Below the pieces are notes generated by a model that was not told the origin of the DNA, made no database searches, and saw only the letters and a program-made list of their open reading frames with translations. Both the position numbers and the translations under genes were made by a program. From NCBI GenBank assembly GCA_012521105.1, contig JAAYNA010000084.1, positions 1-64,000 on the forward strand: DNA of 64,000 nt. Direction: 5' to 3'. The stretch is from Clostridiaceae bacterium (GTDB taxonomy: Bacteria > Bacillota > Clostridia > DSM-8532). Below, piece by piece: positions 54,547 to 63,659 of this stretch (position 1 is its first letter; each line of letters starts with the position of its first letter).

Positions 54547-56142
54547 TTGCAGGATACAGTGGACAAGGAGGTGAGGGAGATCGATTATGGTTCATTACTG
54601 CTAGGTCTGGGAATAGGCCTGATAATTGCGGTGGTCAGTTCACTTATTATGTTCCGTAAAGGAATTGAGCATAGAAAACGTATTGCAGAGGCCGAAATCG
54701 GCAGTGCTGAACAAGAGAGCCAACGTATTGTAAGTGAAGCTGAAAAAATTGCTGAAAGAAAAAAGAGGGAGGCACTTTACGAAGCCAGGGAGGAAATTCA
54801 TAGAAGCAGAGTGGAGTTGGAGAAGGAAGTTAAGGAGAGAAGGATGGAAATCCAACGAACCGAGCGTCGTCTCCAGCAAAAGGATGAAACTCTTGAAAAG
54901 AAAATGGATACCCTGGAGAAAAAGGAAGAGGGATTAAACAGGCAAATTAAAGAAATTGAAACCAGGCAGCAGGAAATTGAAAGTTTATACCAGCAACAGC
55001 TTGAAAAACTTGAAAGTATTTCAGGTTTGTCGGTGGATGAAGCAAAGGAATACCTGCTGAACAATATTGAAAGCGAAGTAAAACATGAAGCTGCTATTCT
55101 GGTAAAAGAGATTTATGAAAAGGCGAAAGAAGAAGCCAGCCGGAAGGCAAAAGAAGTTTTGTCAACTGCTATTCAAAAATGTGCCGTGGACCATACTTCA
55201 GAAATTACAGTTTCTGTTGTATCTCTTCCGAATGATGAAATGAAGGGTAGAATAATTGGCCGTGAAGGCAGAAATATTCGTACTCTTGAAACTCTTACAG
55301 GGATTGACCTGATTATTGATGATACACCCGAAGCGGTTATATTGTCAGGGTTTGATCCTATACGTAGAGAAATTGCCAGGATTGCCCTTGAAAAGCTCAT
55401 TCTTGATGGCAGAATACATCCGGCTCGAATTGAGGAAATGGTGAAAAAAGCCAAGAAAGAAGTTGAAAATACCATACGTGAACAAGGTGACCGGGCTACG
55501 TTCGAGACCGGCGTTTACGGTTTACATCCCGAACTGGTCAGGTTGCTTGGTAAGCTCAATTTCAGAACGAGCTACGGTCAGAATGTACTAAATCATTCAA
55601 TAGAAGTTTCTCATCTTGCAGGGTTAATGGCAGGTGAGTTGGGAGAAGATGTTGCCCTTGCAAAACGTGCCGGGCTATTGCATGACATAGGAAAAGCTGT
55701 TGACCACGAAATGGAAGGCTCACATGTTTCAATAGGAGCTGATTTGTGTAAAAAATACCATGAGAGTGAAGTTGTGATTGATGCAATATTATCTCACCAT
55801 GGTGATGAAGAACCGAAATCAGTTATTTCAGTACTGATTCAGGCAGCTGATTCAATTTCTGCATCCCGCCCCGGAGCTAGAAGGGAAACACTTGAATCCT
55901 ATATCAAAAGGCTTCAAAAGCTTGAAGATATTGCAAACTCCTTTGCAGGAGTTGAAAAATCTTTTGCTATTCAGGCCGGGCGTGAAGTTCGGATTATGGT
56001 TAAACCCGAGGATATATCCGATGAGGGCATGGTTCTGGTTGCCAGGGATATTGTGAAGCGCATTGAAAATGAGCTTGATTATCCCGGACAAATAAAAGTA
56101 AATGTAATTCGTGAAACACGCACAGTTGAATATGCAAAATAA
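54547..56142 (+). CDS. rny: Ribonuclease Y
   Basis: Membrane-anchored endoribonuclease that starts mRNA decay. The 531-aa protein has one N-terminal membrane helix ([20 protein letters not shown], residues about 14-35), a long charged coiled coil (40-210), a KH RNA-binding domain ([20 protein letters not shown] near 235-255) and the HD metal-dependent nuclease domain ([20 protein letters not shown] near 377-397). Start: TTG at 54547 after AGGAGAT; a GTG at 54572 has no good site. It has its own promoter. Followed by ymdB as in Bacillus, though recA is not next to it here. Confidence 0.96.
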   Translation: MQDTVDKEVREIDYGSLLLGLGIGLIIAVVSSLIMFRKGIEHRKRIAEAEIGSAEQESQRIVSEAEKIAERKKREALYEAREEIHRSRVELEKEVKERRMEIQRTERRLQQKDETLEKKMDTLEKKEEGLNRQIKEIETRQQEIESLYQQQLEKLESISGLSVDEAKEYLLNNIESEVKHEAAILVKEIYEKAKEEASRKAKEVLSTAIQKCAVDHTSEITVSVVSLPNDEMKGRIIGREGRNIRTLETLTGIDLIIDDTPEAVILSGFDPIRREIARIALEKLILDGRIHPARIEEMVKKAKKEVENTIREQGDRATFETGVYGLHPELVRLLGKLNFRTSYGQNVLNHSIEVSHLAGLMAGELGEDVALAKRAGLLHDIGKAVDHEMEGSHVSIGADLCKKYHESEVVIDAILSHHGDEEPKSVISVLIQAADSISASRPGARRETLESYIKRLQKLEDIANSFAGVEKSFAIQAGREVRIMVKPEDISDEGMVLVARDIVKRIENELDYPGQIKVNVIRETRTVEYAK

Positions 56143-56165
56143 ATAAGGTAATTATTTTTATTTTC

Positions 56166-56200
56166 AAATGCAAGAAGCGTAATTTACGCTTCTTGCATTT
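56166..56200 (+). terminator. 35-base perfect palindrome after rny
   Basis: AAATGCAAGAAGCGTAA (56166-56182) pairs with 56184-56200 over 17 bp with a single central base; in RNA the loop would open to three or more bases. Only four T follow. It ends 17 bases before the ymdB start codon, so it may partly terminate rny transcripts or tune ymdB translation. Confidence 0.6.
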
Positions 56201-56217
56201 TGAGAGGAAGAAATTTA

Positions 56218-57000
56218 TTGAAGTTATTATTTATAGGTGATGTTTTTGCAAAAGCTGGTAGACTCGTATTAGCAAACCGTTTGGAAAAATTAAAAAGCAT
56301 ATATAGATGGGATGTATGTATTGCTAATGCTGAAAATGCTGCTGGTGGAAAAGGTATTAATTATAATGTAGCTCAAGAGATATTTAACTCTGGCGTTGAT
56401 ACTATAACACTGGGCAATCATACTTGGGCGAGAAAAGAAATATTTAACTTTATAGATTCCTGCAATAAGATTGTCAGACCTTCAAATTATTCTAAAGGTG
56501 TTCCCGGTAAAGGTAGATTAATTATAGAAAAAAACGGAGTTAGAATTGGGATAATTAATTTAATTGGACGTGTGTATATTGATTCCTTTGCAGACTGTCC
56601 ATTCCAAACTGCTGACCGTGATATATCAATATTAAGACAGCAGTGTCAGATCATTATCGTAGATTTTCACGCTGAAGCAACCAGTGAAAAGATTGCTTTA
56701 GCACATTACCTTGATGGTCGTGTAAGCGCGGTGATTGGAACGCATACTCACGTTCAAACATCCGATGAAAGAATTCTGGAGAACAGGACGGCGTATATCA
56801 CCGATGTAGGAATGACAGGCCCGGCTGACGGAGTAATAGGCGTTAATAAAACTCAGATCATCCAAAAGTTTATGACCGGGCTACCCGTTCACTTTGAACC
56901 TGCAAAAGGAAGAACATGCCTTAACGCTGTAATAATTGATATAGATGAAAAAACCGGGCATGCCCGTGATATTATAAGAATTTCTGAAACCTATAACTGA
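56218..57000 (+). CDS. ymdB: YmdB family metallophosphoesterase
   Basis: Calcineurin-like phosphoesterase of the TIGR00282 family; Bacillus YmdB hydrolyses 2',3'-cyclic nucleotides and influences RNase Y, motility and biofilm fate. The 260-aa protein shows the metal-ligand motifs FIGDVFAKAGR near residue 5, ANAENAAGGKG near 35, LGNHTW near 62, DFHAEATSEK near 148 and GTHTHVQTSDERI near 173. Start at TTG 56218 with AGAGGAAG upstream; TTG 56200 overlaps the palindrome. Directly downstream of rny, as in Bacillus. Confidence 0.93.
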   Translation: MKLLFIGDVFAKAGRLVLANRLEKLKSIYRWDVCIANAENAAGGKGINYNVAQEIFNSGVDTITLGNHTWARKEIFNFIDSCNKIVRPSNYSKGVPGKGRLIIEKNGVRIGIINLIGRVYIDSFADCPFQTADRDISILRQQCQIIIVDFHAEATSEKIALAHYLDGRVSAVIGTHTHVQTSDERILENRTAYITDVGMTGPADGVIGVNKTQIIQKFMTGLPVHFEPAKGRTCLNAVIIDIDEKTGHARDIIRISETYN

Positions 57001-57005
57001 TTCAT

Positions 57006-57034
57006 TTCATAGGAATAAATATATAGGGTATAAT
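57006..57034 (+). promoter_or_regulatory. Promoter of the phosphohexomutase gene
   Basis: TTCATA (57006-57011), 17-base spacer, TATAAT (57029-57034), directly after the ymdB stop codon and 28 bases before the start. Confidence 0.6.
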
Positions 57035-57062
57035 TGCAATATAGTGTTAAGGAGTGATATGT

Positions 57063-58790
57063 TTGAATTATATCGAAAGGTATAAAAACTGGTTAGATCA
57101 TCCTTACTTTGATGAAGAAACAAAAGCTGAATTATTATCAATTTCTGATAATGAAAAAGAGATAGAGGACAGGTTCTATCGCGACCTTGAATTTGGCACC
57201 GGAGGTTTAAGAGGTATTATAGGAGCAGGTACGAACCGGATGAATCGATATGTTATACGAAAAGCATCTCAGGGATTAGCAAGTTTTCTTCTTAAAGGAA
57301 ATAAATCGCCTTCAATTGCTATTGCATATGACTCAAGGTTTAAGTCCCGTGAGTTTGCAGAAGAAAGTGCATGTGTATTTGCTGAGAATGGGATAAAAAC
57401 ATATTTGTTCGATGACCTAAGACCGACTCCTGAATTATCATTTGCAGTAAGATATTTAAACTGCGATGCCGGTGTTGTAATTACCGCCAGTCATAACCCT
57501 AAGGAGTACAACGGTTATAAAGTTTACGGAAAAGACGGAGGACAATTACCCGTTAATCTTACCAATGCTGTATTGGAAGAAATCAATGCCATAAGTGATA
57601 TCACTTCCATTAAAGTAATGGATTTTGATAAAGCCTTGAAGGAAGGTTTAATTGAACTAATTGGAGAAAACATTGACGATGAATATATAAAGGCTTTAAA
57701 ATCTTTGTCCGTTACCAAACTATCCCCTGATATACTTGACAGGTGTAAAATTATCTATACTCCTATACATGGTTCGGGGAATAAACCCGTAAGGCGTATT
57801 TTAGAAGAAACGGGCTTTAAAAATGTGTATGTCGTACCCGAACAGGAAAATCCCGATCCTGGATTTAGTACGGTAAAATATCCTAATCCGGAGGATAAAG
57901 CTGTATTCGAACTGGCTGTTAAAATGGCTAAGGAGAAGGATGTAGAACTGATTATAGGCACAGATCCCGATTGTGACAGGGTGGGTATTGTAGTTAAAGA
58001 TAAAAAAGGTGAGTATATAACTTTAAATGGGAACCAAACCGGATGCCTGCTGATGGAGTATATTCTGTCTAATTTAACTGAACAGGGTAAAATGCCTGAA
58101 AACCCGTTTGTTGTAAAAACCATTGTAACTACCGAATTAGCCCGGGATATTGCCAATGCCTATAATGTAAAGATGATAGAGGTTTTAACGGGTTTTAAAT
58201 TTATAGGCGAACAGATTCTTATAAGAGACGAGCAGGGTGACGAGAATTTTATCTTTGCTTTTGAAGAAAGCTATGGTTATCTTTCAGGCACTTACGTTCG
58301 AGACAAGGATGCGGTGGTTGCGTCAATGTTAATTGCTGAAATGTTTGCATGGTATAAATCAAGAGGATTAACACTGTTTGATGCATTGATCGGTATCTAT
58401 GAGAAATATGGCTATGCAAAGGAAGCATTGGATTCCTTTACCCTTGAAGGAAAAGAAGGAGTAGAAAAAATACAGAATGCAATGATGCTTTTGCGTAAAG
58501 AAATTCCCGAAAAATTTGGAGATACTGTTATTAAAGCCGTTCGAGATTACAAAAAGGGTGCAAAAACAGATATAAAAACAGGTTTGGAAGAGAAGCTGTC
58601 ACTTCCTGAGTCAGATGTACTTTATTATGAAACCGTGGAAGGTTTCTGGTTTTGTATAAGGCCCTCAGGAACCGAGCCTAAAATTAAGATTTATTATGGT
58701 GTTTCGGGTTACTCAGACTCTGATTCAGAGATGGCGCTTGAAAATTTGCGAAGGAATGTTTTGTCAAAAATTAAGCCTTTGTTGGAATAG
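57063..58790 (+). CDS. pgcA: Phosphoglucomutase/phosphomannomutase (alpha-D-phosphohexomutase family)
   Basis: Interconverts glucose 1- and 6-phosphate (or the mannose esters). The 575-aa protein has the four-domain phosphohexomutase layout: LEFGTGGLRGIIGAGTNRMN near residue 40, the phosphoserine loop VVITASHNPKEYNGYK near 138, metal-binding GTDPDCDRVGI near 299, the sugar-binding FAFEESYGY near 399, and the phosphate-binding RPSGTEPKIKIYY near 533. The length fits the Bacillus PgcA type. TTG at 57063 lies eight bases after AAGGAG; the GTG at 57054 overlaps that site. A short hairpin TTAGCC/GGCTAA (58811-58825) followed by TTTGTCATT may end the transcript. Confidence 0.94.
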   Translation: MNYIERYKNWLDHPYFDEETKAELLSISDNEKEIEDRFYRDLEFGTGGLRGIIGAGTNRMNRYVIRKASQGLASFLLKGNKSPSIAIAYDSRFKSREFAEESACVFAENGIKTYLFDDLRPTPELSFAVRYLNCDAGVVITASHNPKEYNGYKVYGKDGGQLPVNLTNAVLEEINAISDITSIKVMDFDKALKEGLIELIGENIDDEYIKALKSLSVTKLSPDILDRCKIIYTPIHGSGNKPVRRILEETGFKNVYVVPEQENPDPGFSTVKYPNPEDKAVFELAVKMAKEKDVELIIGTDPDCDRVGIVVKDKKGEYITLNGNQTGCLLMEYILSNLTEQGKMPENPFVVKTIVTTELARDIANAYNVKMIEVLTGFKFIGEQILIRDEQGDENFIFAFEESYGYLSGTYVRDKDAVVASMLIAEMFAWYKSRGLTLFDALIGIYEKYGYAKEALDSFTLEGKEGVEKIQNAMMLLRKEIPEKFGDTVIKAVRDYKKGAKTDIKTGLEEKLSLPESDVLYYETVEGFWFCIRPSGTEPKIKIYYGVSGYSDSDSEMALENLRRNVLSKIKPLLE

Positions 58791-58904
58791 TTTTCACTAA
58801 ATTTAATATGTTAGCCCGAGGCTAATTTGTCATTAAATACTTTTTGTATTTTTATTAGTTTATTTCCTCCGTGTGAATAATAAATCCTGAAAGGAGGGAT
58901 AAAC

Positions 58905-59294
58905 TTGAGCGAGCAATCGAAAGATAAAGCCATAGACAGCAAGGAAGAGCTAAAAATGGCCAATGAAAGAAGAATTAACGAATTATTGAATATCAGCAAT
59001 CGTTATGTCCGAACTGAAAGACATCTTGAACAGCATTCAGACATAGCTGACCCTGAAAATATTAAGCATAGTGAAAGAATTCAAAACGAAAGATTGCAGC
59101 AGATGGAAAACTTAAAGAATATCATAGCTTACGGTGAACATCAACAGGAGGATCAGGTTGAGAACCTAAGAAGAAATCTAGAATATACCGACGGATATAT
59201 AAATCACAATGCAGATAAAATGGACAAAGAGACGTTAGAAAAAACCCTGGAAAAACAGGAGCATCGAAAAGAACAATTGGATTTCCTGAGCTGA
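58905..59294 (+). CDS. Hypothetical coiled-coil protein, 129 aa
   Basis: Unrecognised soluble protein, highly charged with almost no aromatic or cysteine residues, and predicted to be all helical. Segments such as NERRINELLNISNRYVRTER and NERLQQMENLKNIIAYGEHQ have heptad-like spacing. Histidine and glutamate are enriched (LEQHSDIADPENIKHSER). The TTG start at 58905 follows AAAGGAGGG at good spacing, so it is probably well translated. Similar small helical proteins of spore formers are sometimes spore-related, but nothing here proves that. Confidence 0.75.
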   Translation: MSEQSKDKAIDSKEELKMANERRINELLNISNRYVRTERHLEQHSDIADPENIKHSERIQNERLQQMENLKNIIAYGEHQQEDQVENLRRNLEYTDGYINHNADKMDKETLEKTLEKQEHRKEQLDFLS

Positions 59295-59300
59295 AAACCA

Positions 59301-59329
59301 GGCTGTCTCAATTATGGTTGAGACAGTCC
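59301..59329 (+). terminator. Hairpin after the coiled-coil gene
   Basis: CTGTCTCAA (59303-59311) pairs with TTGAGACAG (59318-59326), with GG/CC extending the stem past a bulge. Followed by A-rich, not T-rich, sequence, so termination would be inefficient. Confidence 0.45.
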
Positions 59330-59466
59330 CATAAAAAAAATATCTGAAAAGACTATAGTACGGTATTCCCTCCCGAACAAATTAAATCTAAACTGAATAA
59401 TAACCGATAATAATAAATAATTAGGGTTTTGTTTTTTACTTGATAGTGTTGGGAGGGCAACTGTAG

Positions 59467-60531
59467 GTGCGCAGGGTCAACCTGGATAAAATTCAGTCCG
59501 GGGCAATACTTGCAAAGACAGTCATGACATTAGAGGGAAGAGTGTTACTTGCTTCCGGAATGAAGCTTACAGAAGAATACAAAAGAAAGCTTAAAGCAAA
59601 TGGGATAACAGAGATATACATTGAGGACGAGATTTCAAAAAACTTGCATGTTCCTGAAGTTGTTCATGAGGAAATCATTAGCGAAGCGAAGCGCAAGATT
59701 AAGTTAATGATGAATAACCCATCTATAAAAACAAGCATTGACGGCTTTCAGGTCATGAAAATAGTTGAAAAAATAATCACCGACATTTTGTTAAATAAGG
59801 ACATTGTTGCAAATCTTTCAGATATTCGTTCTGTTGATGATTACACTTTTTCTCATAGCGTAAATGTATGCATTTTATCTTTGATTATTGGAATTGGGTT
59901 TGGATATAGCGGTGACAAACTTAGGGAATTAGGTGTAGGTTCTATACTTCACGATATTGGTAAAGTCATGATTTCCCAGGAAATTCTTAAAAAACCCGTT
60001 CAATTGAGCAGTAAAGAATTTGAAGAGATAAAAAAACATACAATTTATGGATATGAACTGCTGAAAAAAACTAAGGGAATCACAATGATGGCATCCCATA
60101 TATCACTCGGACACCATGAGCGTTTGGATGGAAGTGGATATCCTTATCAGTTGAGAGGAAATGACATCCACAAAGCAGCGCGCATTGTTGCAGTTTCTGA
60201 TGTTTACGACGCTTTAACAACCGACAGGGTATACCGTAAAAAGCTAATGCCTCATGAAGTAATAGATTATATAACATCGCTCGCTTCATATCATTTTGAT
60301 CAGGAAGTGGTGGATGTTTTTATAAGGTATATTGCCTATTATCCTGTTGGAACAGGTGTAATTCTAAACACGGGAGAAAAAGGGATAGTTAAAAAATATA
60401 ATAAAAAATACCCAACGAGACCCGTTGTCAGGGTGGTAATGGATGCGGAAGGGAAAATGCTTTCTAAGCATAAGGAAGTTGATTTAAGTAACGAACTGAA
60501 ATATCGAATAGTGGAAATATGGGATATTTAA
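59467..60531 (+). CDS. HD-GYP domain protein, probable cyclic-di-GMP phosphodiesterase
   Basis: Degrades cyclic-di-GMP, by family. The 354-aa protein has an N-terminal DUF3391-like region (residues 1-60, GAILAKTVMTLEGRVLLASG) and the HD-GYP domain: TFSHSVNV near 137, LHDIGKVMI near 165, the GYP signature HHERLDGSGYP near 217 and SDVYDALTTDR near 246. All metal and GYP residues are present, so it should be active. No receiver or sensor domain is seen. GTG start at 59467 with GGGAGGG eleven bases upstream. Its end overlaps the alternative early start of the exonuclease gene, suggesting an operon. Confidence 0.9.
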   Translation: MRRVNLDKIQSGAILAKTVMTLEGRVLLASGMKLTEEYKRKLKANGITEIYIEDEISKNLHVPEVVHEEIISEAKRKIKLMMNNPSIKTSIDGFQVMKIVEKIITDILLNKDIVANLSDIRSVDDYTFSHSVNVCILSLIIGIGFGYSGDKLRELGVGSILHDIGKVMISQEILKKPVQLSSKEFEEIKKHTIYGYELLKKTKGITMMASHISLGHHERLDGSGYPYQLRGNDIHKAARIVAVSDVYDALTTDRVYRKKLMPHEVIDYITSLASYHFDQEVVDVFIRYIAYYPVGTGVILNTGEKGIVKKYNKKYPTRPVVRVVMDAEGKMLSKHKEVDLSNELKYRIVEIWDI

Positions 60532-60545
60532 TAAAGGAGAAGAAA

Positions 60546-61499
60546 ATGCGATTTATTGGAGTTACTATAAGTGATTTGAAGCAAGGCGAAACTATAAACG
60601 GAATTTACATACTTCGAAAGAAGGAACTAAAGGAAACGTCAAATAAAAAACCTTATATAGATATACTGTTTTCCGACAATACAGGAGAAATACAGGCAAA
60701 GCTCTGGGAAGCCGGGGAAGAGATCTATAACAATCTTCAGTTAAATGTGCTTTATTATGTTAATGCGAAGGTTGATTACTTTAAGGATATGCTTCAACTT
60801 AATATAAATAAAATCCGTATTGCTGATCCCGAAGACCAAAAAGAGATAGGCAAATTTGTACCATCTGCACCAATACCTCCCGAGATAATGCTTGACGAGA
60901 TTTATGAGTATGCAAAAAGTATCTCCAATACAGATATACGGAAACTGGTGCTGAAACTGTTAAAAGATAAGGAAGAACAGCTTCTTTATTATCCTGCTGC
61001 AAAATCTTTGCATCATTCAATTCGAAGCGGGCTTTTATATCATATACTCAGAATGCTTCGCCTGTCAGAAAAACTTAAAGAGGTTTATACAGAGATTAAT
61101 CTCGATTTGTTGTATGCCGGTGTTTTAATTCACGATCTTGCAAAAATTGGTGAACTGGAGTCAAATGAACTGGGTTTCTCGGAATATTCAAAAGAGGGGC
61201 AGCTTTTAGGTCATTTAATAATGGGTATATGCGACATAGAAAAGGCAGGGGAGGAACTGGGCATATCATCTGAAATTATTCTGCTGCTTAAACATATGAT
61301 TGTAAGCCACCATTACGAACCTGAGTATGGCAGCCCAAAGAAACCCATGTTCCTTGAGGCCGAATTACTGCATTTCATTGATATGATAGATGCCAGGGTT
61401 TATGATTTTCAAAACCACTTAAAAAATATTGAAAAGGGTAATTTCTCAGAACCTGTTTGGTCGTTGGACAGAAGAAGATTGTATAAGCCTATTTTGTAA
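60546..61499 (+). CDS. yhaM: YhaM-like 3'-5' exoribonuclease (OB-fold plus HD domain)
   Basis: Predicted 3'-5' exoribonuclease. The 317-aa protein combines an N-terminal OB-fold nucleic-acid-binding domain (residues 5-110, PYIDILFSDNTGEIQAKLWE) with an HD hydrolase domain (KSLHHSIRSGLLYHILRM near 155 and GVLIHDLAKIGELE near 197; HMIVSHHYEPEYGSP near 255). Bacillus YhaM has 314 aa and the same architecture. I start at ATG 60546 after AAAGGAG; the ORF can be read from 60519 inside the previous gene but without a site. 14 bases after the HD-GYP gene. Confidence 0.88.
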   Translation: MRFIGVTISDLKQGETINGIYILRKKELKETSNKKPYIDILFSDNTGEIQAKLWEAGEEIYNNLQLNVLYYVNAKVDYFKDMLQLNINKIRIADPEDQKEIGKFVPSAPIPPEIMLDEIYEYAKSISNTDIRKLVLKLLKDKEEQLLYYPAAKSLHHSIRSGLLYHILRMLRLSEKLKEVYTEINLDLLYAGVLIHDLAKIGELESNELGFSEYSKEGQLLGHLIMGICDIEKAGEELGISSEIILLLKHMIVSHHYEPEYGSPKKPMFLEAELLHFIDMIDARVYDFQNHLKNIEKGNFSEPVWSLDRRRLYKPIL

Positions 61500-61590
61500 T
61501 GTTAAAGAGTTGTTATAGACGCTTGAAGATATCATGAAACAAGTAGCATGATTCATGTTTAATCTCAGTATTAAAAGTATGAATAAAGGT

Positions 61591-61617
61591 ATCCGCCATC
61601 TGTTACAGGTGGCGGAT
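61591..61617 (+). terminator. Hairpin after the exoribonuclease gene
   Basis: A 12-bp stem (61591-61602 with 61606-61617, ATCCGCCATCTG/CAGGTGGCGGAT, one G-T pair) with loop TTA. No strong T run follows, so termination is likely but not certain. Confidence 0.55.
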
Positions 61618-61676
61618 ATCTGTTTCCCGCAAAAGAAAGTTAAGCCATTTTTTAGTATTAAAAAGTAAGAAAACTC

Positions 61677-61704
61677 TTGCAATATATAAATAATTTGCTA
61701 TAAT
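61677..61704 (+). promoter_or_regulatory. Promoter of metA
   Basis: TTGCAA (61677-61682), 16-base spacer, TATAAT (61699-61704). No S-box or T-box leader was seen between it and the start codon at 61756. Confidence 0.7.
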
Positions 61705-61726
61705 CTATACCAAATTATTTATATAT
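61682..61726. repeat. Inverted repeat enclosing the metA -10 box, candidate operator
   Basis: ATATATAAATAATTTG (61682-61697) and CAAATTATTTATATAT (61711-61726) are perfect 16-bp inverted copies separated by 13 bases. The -10 box lies in the spacer and the predicted start of transcription falls at the right arm. Placement is that of a repressor operator; Rrf2 regulators are encoded two genes downstream. Confidence 0.65.
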
Positions 61727-61755
61727 GAATAGTAATAATTAAGGAGTTGTAAAAA

Positions 61756-62679
61756 ATGCCTATAAATATACCAGACAACTTGCCAGCCTACGAGATTCTT
61801 ACCAGTGAGAATATTTTTGTGATGACTGAAGAAAGAGCCATTCATCAGGACATCCGACCCTTGAGGATCGCAATCTTCAATATCATGCCCACAAAGATTG
61901 TGACCGAAACCCAGTTGCTCAGATTAGTAGGAAATACTCCTCTACAGGTTGATATTGTTCTTCTGCATCCAAGAACATACATATCAAAACATACTCCAAT
62001 AGAGCATATGAGAACTTTCTACAAAACCTTTGATGATGTGAAGGATGAAAAATTTGATGGAATGATAATTACGGGCGCCCCTGTGGAACATATGGCTTTT
62101 GAAGATGTGGATTATTGGGAAGAGCTGAAAAAAATAATGGACTGGAGCAAAAAACATGTTTACTCAGTAATGTATATTTGCTGGGCTGCCCAGGCGGGCC
62201 TTTACCACTTCTATAATATACCTAAATATCCGCTGCCCGAGAAGCTTTTTGGGGTATTTGAGCACACTGTTACGGTAAAGAACGTAAAACTTTTAAGAGG
62301 GTTTGATGATGTGTTTTATGTTCCGCATTCGAGGCATTCGGAAGTACGCAGGGAAGATATTGAAAAAGTTCCAGAACTGGAAATCCTGGCAGAATCAGCC
62401 GAAGCAGGGGTTTATATAATCAGATCCAGGGATGATCGACAAATTTTTGTTACCGGACATTCTGAATATGATCCTCTTACGCTGAAAACCGAATATGATC
62501 GGGATGTTGCAAAAGGGTTGGAAATAAAGATACCAAAGAACTATTTCCCTGATGATGATCCTACAAAGCCACCGGTAACAAAATGGAGAGGACACGCTAA
62601 TTTGCTGTTTTCTAACTGGTTGAATTATTATGTATATCAGGAGACACCATATAATCTTGATGAGTTGAATGGCTATTGA
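61756..62679 (+). CDS. metA: Homoserine O-acetyltransferase (MetA family)
   Basis: Acylates homoserine as the first committed step to methionine. The 307-aa protein has the catalytic Cys142 ([10 protein letters not shown]), His235 and Glu237 (TGHSEYDP) of the MetA fold. Residue 111 is glutamate ([12 protein letters not shown]), which in characterised MetA proteins marks acetyl-CoA use, whereas glycine marks succinyl-CoA. This agrees with the O-acetylhomoserine sulfhydrylase gene downstream, so I call it an acetyltransferase despite the traditional succinyltransferase name. AAGGAG precedes the ATG. The promoter lies in a 16-bp dyad. Confidence 0.95.
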   Translation: MPINIPDNLPAYEILTSENIFVMTEERAIHQDIRPLRIAIFNIMPTKIVTETQLLRLVGNTPLQVDIVLLHPRTYISKHTPIEHMRTFYKTFDDVKDEKFDGMIITGAPVEHMAFEDVDYWEELKKIMDWSKKHVYSVMYICWAAQAGLYHFYNIPKYPLPEKLFGVFEHTVTVKNVKLLRGFDDVFYVPHSRHSEVRREDIEKVPELEILAESAEAGVYIIRSRDDRQIFVTGHSEYDPLTLKTEYDRDVAKGLEIKIPKNYFPDDDPTKPPVTKWRGHANLLFSNWLNYYVYQETPYNLDELNGY

Positions 62680-62720
62680 TGCGTGACCCATTAGTTTCGA
62701 TAAAAGGGGGCATAATTAAA

Positions 62721-63170
62721 ATGAAAATATCAACCAGAGGACAATACGGTCTTGAAGCTCTTATATATCTTGCGCTTAATTCGTCAGTTGAACCGGTAAG
62801 TATAAAAAATATTGCTCAGTATTGCGGTATGTCTGAAGCTTACATACTCCAAATATTTCTTGTGTTACGAAGAGCAGGAATAGTATCCAGTATAAGGGGT
62901 GCTCAGGGCGGATACATGCTTTCACGCGAGCCTTCCGAAATTAGTGTTAAAGAGATTCTTGAAATACTGGAAGGGCCTTTAGCGCTGGTTGAGTGTATTG
63001 TTGAAGAATGCGAAGAGCCATGCATCCGTTATGAAATGTGTTCTACACGTTTTTTATGGGAGAAGATCAGAGAAAGGCTGGATTCTCTTGCCAGTTCTAT
63101 CACTCTTGCCGATCTTGTAGAACATTTTCGTACTCTTGATGCAATGCAAAATCCTGATTATTGCATTTAG
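62721..63170 (+). CDS. Rrf2 family regulator with cysteine cluster
   Basis: Transcription factor with an N-terminal winged helix (MKISTRGQYGLEALIYLAL, then the wing GAQGGYML). The 149-aa protein has cysteines at 92, 97, 101 and 107 (LVECIVEECEEPCIRYEMC), close to the three-cysteine [2Fe-2S] or [4Fe-4S] ligand sets of IscR (92/98/104) and NsrR/RirA, so it probably senses iron-sulfur status or redox. AAAGGGGG precedes the ATG; the ORF could be read from 62676 but without a site. It lies 41 bases after metA and 48 before a second Rrf2 gene. Confidence 0.88.
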   Translation: MKISTRGQYGLEALIYLALNSSVEPVSIKNIAQYCGMSEAYILQIFLVLRRAGIVSSIRGAQGGYMLSREPSEISVKEILEILEGPLALVECIVEECEEPCIRYEMCSTRFLWEKIRERLDSLASSITLADLVEHFRTLDAMQNPDYCI

Positions 63171-63218
63171 ATATTTTAAATTATTACATATGATTTTTTT
63201 ACTCGGAAGGGGGATTAA

Positions 63219-63659
63219 ATGAAGATCTCTACGAAGGGCAGATATGGTCTTAGGGCAATGGTGGATCTGGCAGTCTTCTCAGGTGGTGAACATGTATCGT
63301 TAAGCAGTATTGCAGAAAGGCAGATGATATCAGTCAATTACCTGGAACAGGTTTTTTCGGTGCTTAGAAAGGCAGGTCTTGTAAGGAGCATAAAAGGTGC
63401 CCAGGGGGGCTATACATTAACGGATGAACCATCAAATATTTATGTTGGAAGTATACTCCGTGTCTTAGAGGGAGAGTTATCGGTTATTGAATTTGATAAT
63501 TCAGAGTGCAGAAATATGATTCAAGCTTGTCTTAAAGATATGGTATGGGACAGGATGAACGAATGCCTGAATGAGATGGTTGACTCTATCACTCTTGAAG
63601 ATCTTGCAAATGATTACAGAAGGTTAAATGGCTTTGATGCCATTATGTATTATATATAA
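63219..63659 (+). CDS. Rrf2 family regulator without iron-sulfur triad (CymR-like)
   Basis: Second Rrf2 regulator, 146 aa, with the same winged-helix start (MKISTKGRYGLRAMVDLAVF) and wing (GAQGGYTL). Cysteines lie at 97, 104 and 116, with spacing unlike iron-sulfur Rrf2 proteins. It resembles CymR of Bacillus, the repressor of cysteine and methionine uptake and synthesis genes, and its position in front of O-acetylhomoserine sulfhydrylase supports that; the identity is inferred. CGGAAGGGGG precedes the ATG. Duplication of the neighbouring gene is a likely origin. Confidence 0.87.
   Translation: MKISTKGRYGLRAMVDLAVFSGGEHVSLSSIAERQMISVNYLEQVFSVLRKAGLVRSIKGAQGGYTLTDEPSNIYVGSILRVLEGELSVIEFDNSECRNMIQACLKDMVWDRMNECLNEMVDSITLEDLANDYRRLNGFDAIMYYI

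Noticed and set aside
54392-54574. 60-codon frame upstream of rny
   Set aside because: It lies in the untranslated leader between the rny promoter and its start, has no ribosome binding site and overlaps the start of rny out of frame.
61500-61755. S-box (SAM) riboswitch in front of metA
   Set aside because: None of the conserved S-box core elements are visible; only one 12-bp hairpin, a promoter and an AT-rich dyad are present.
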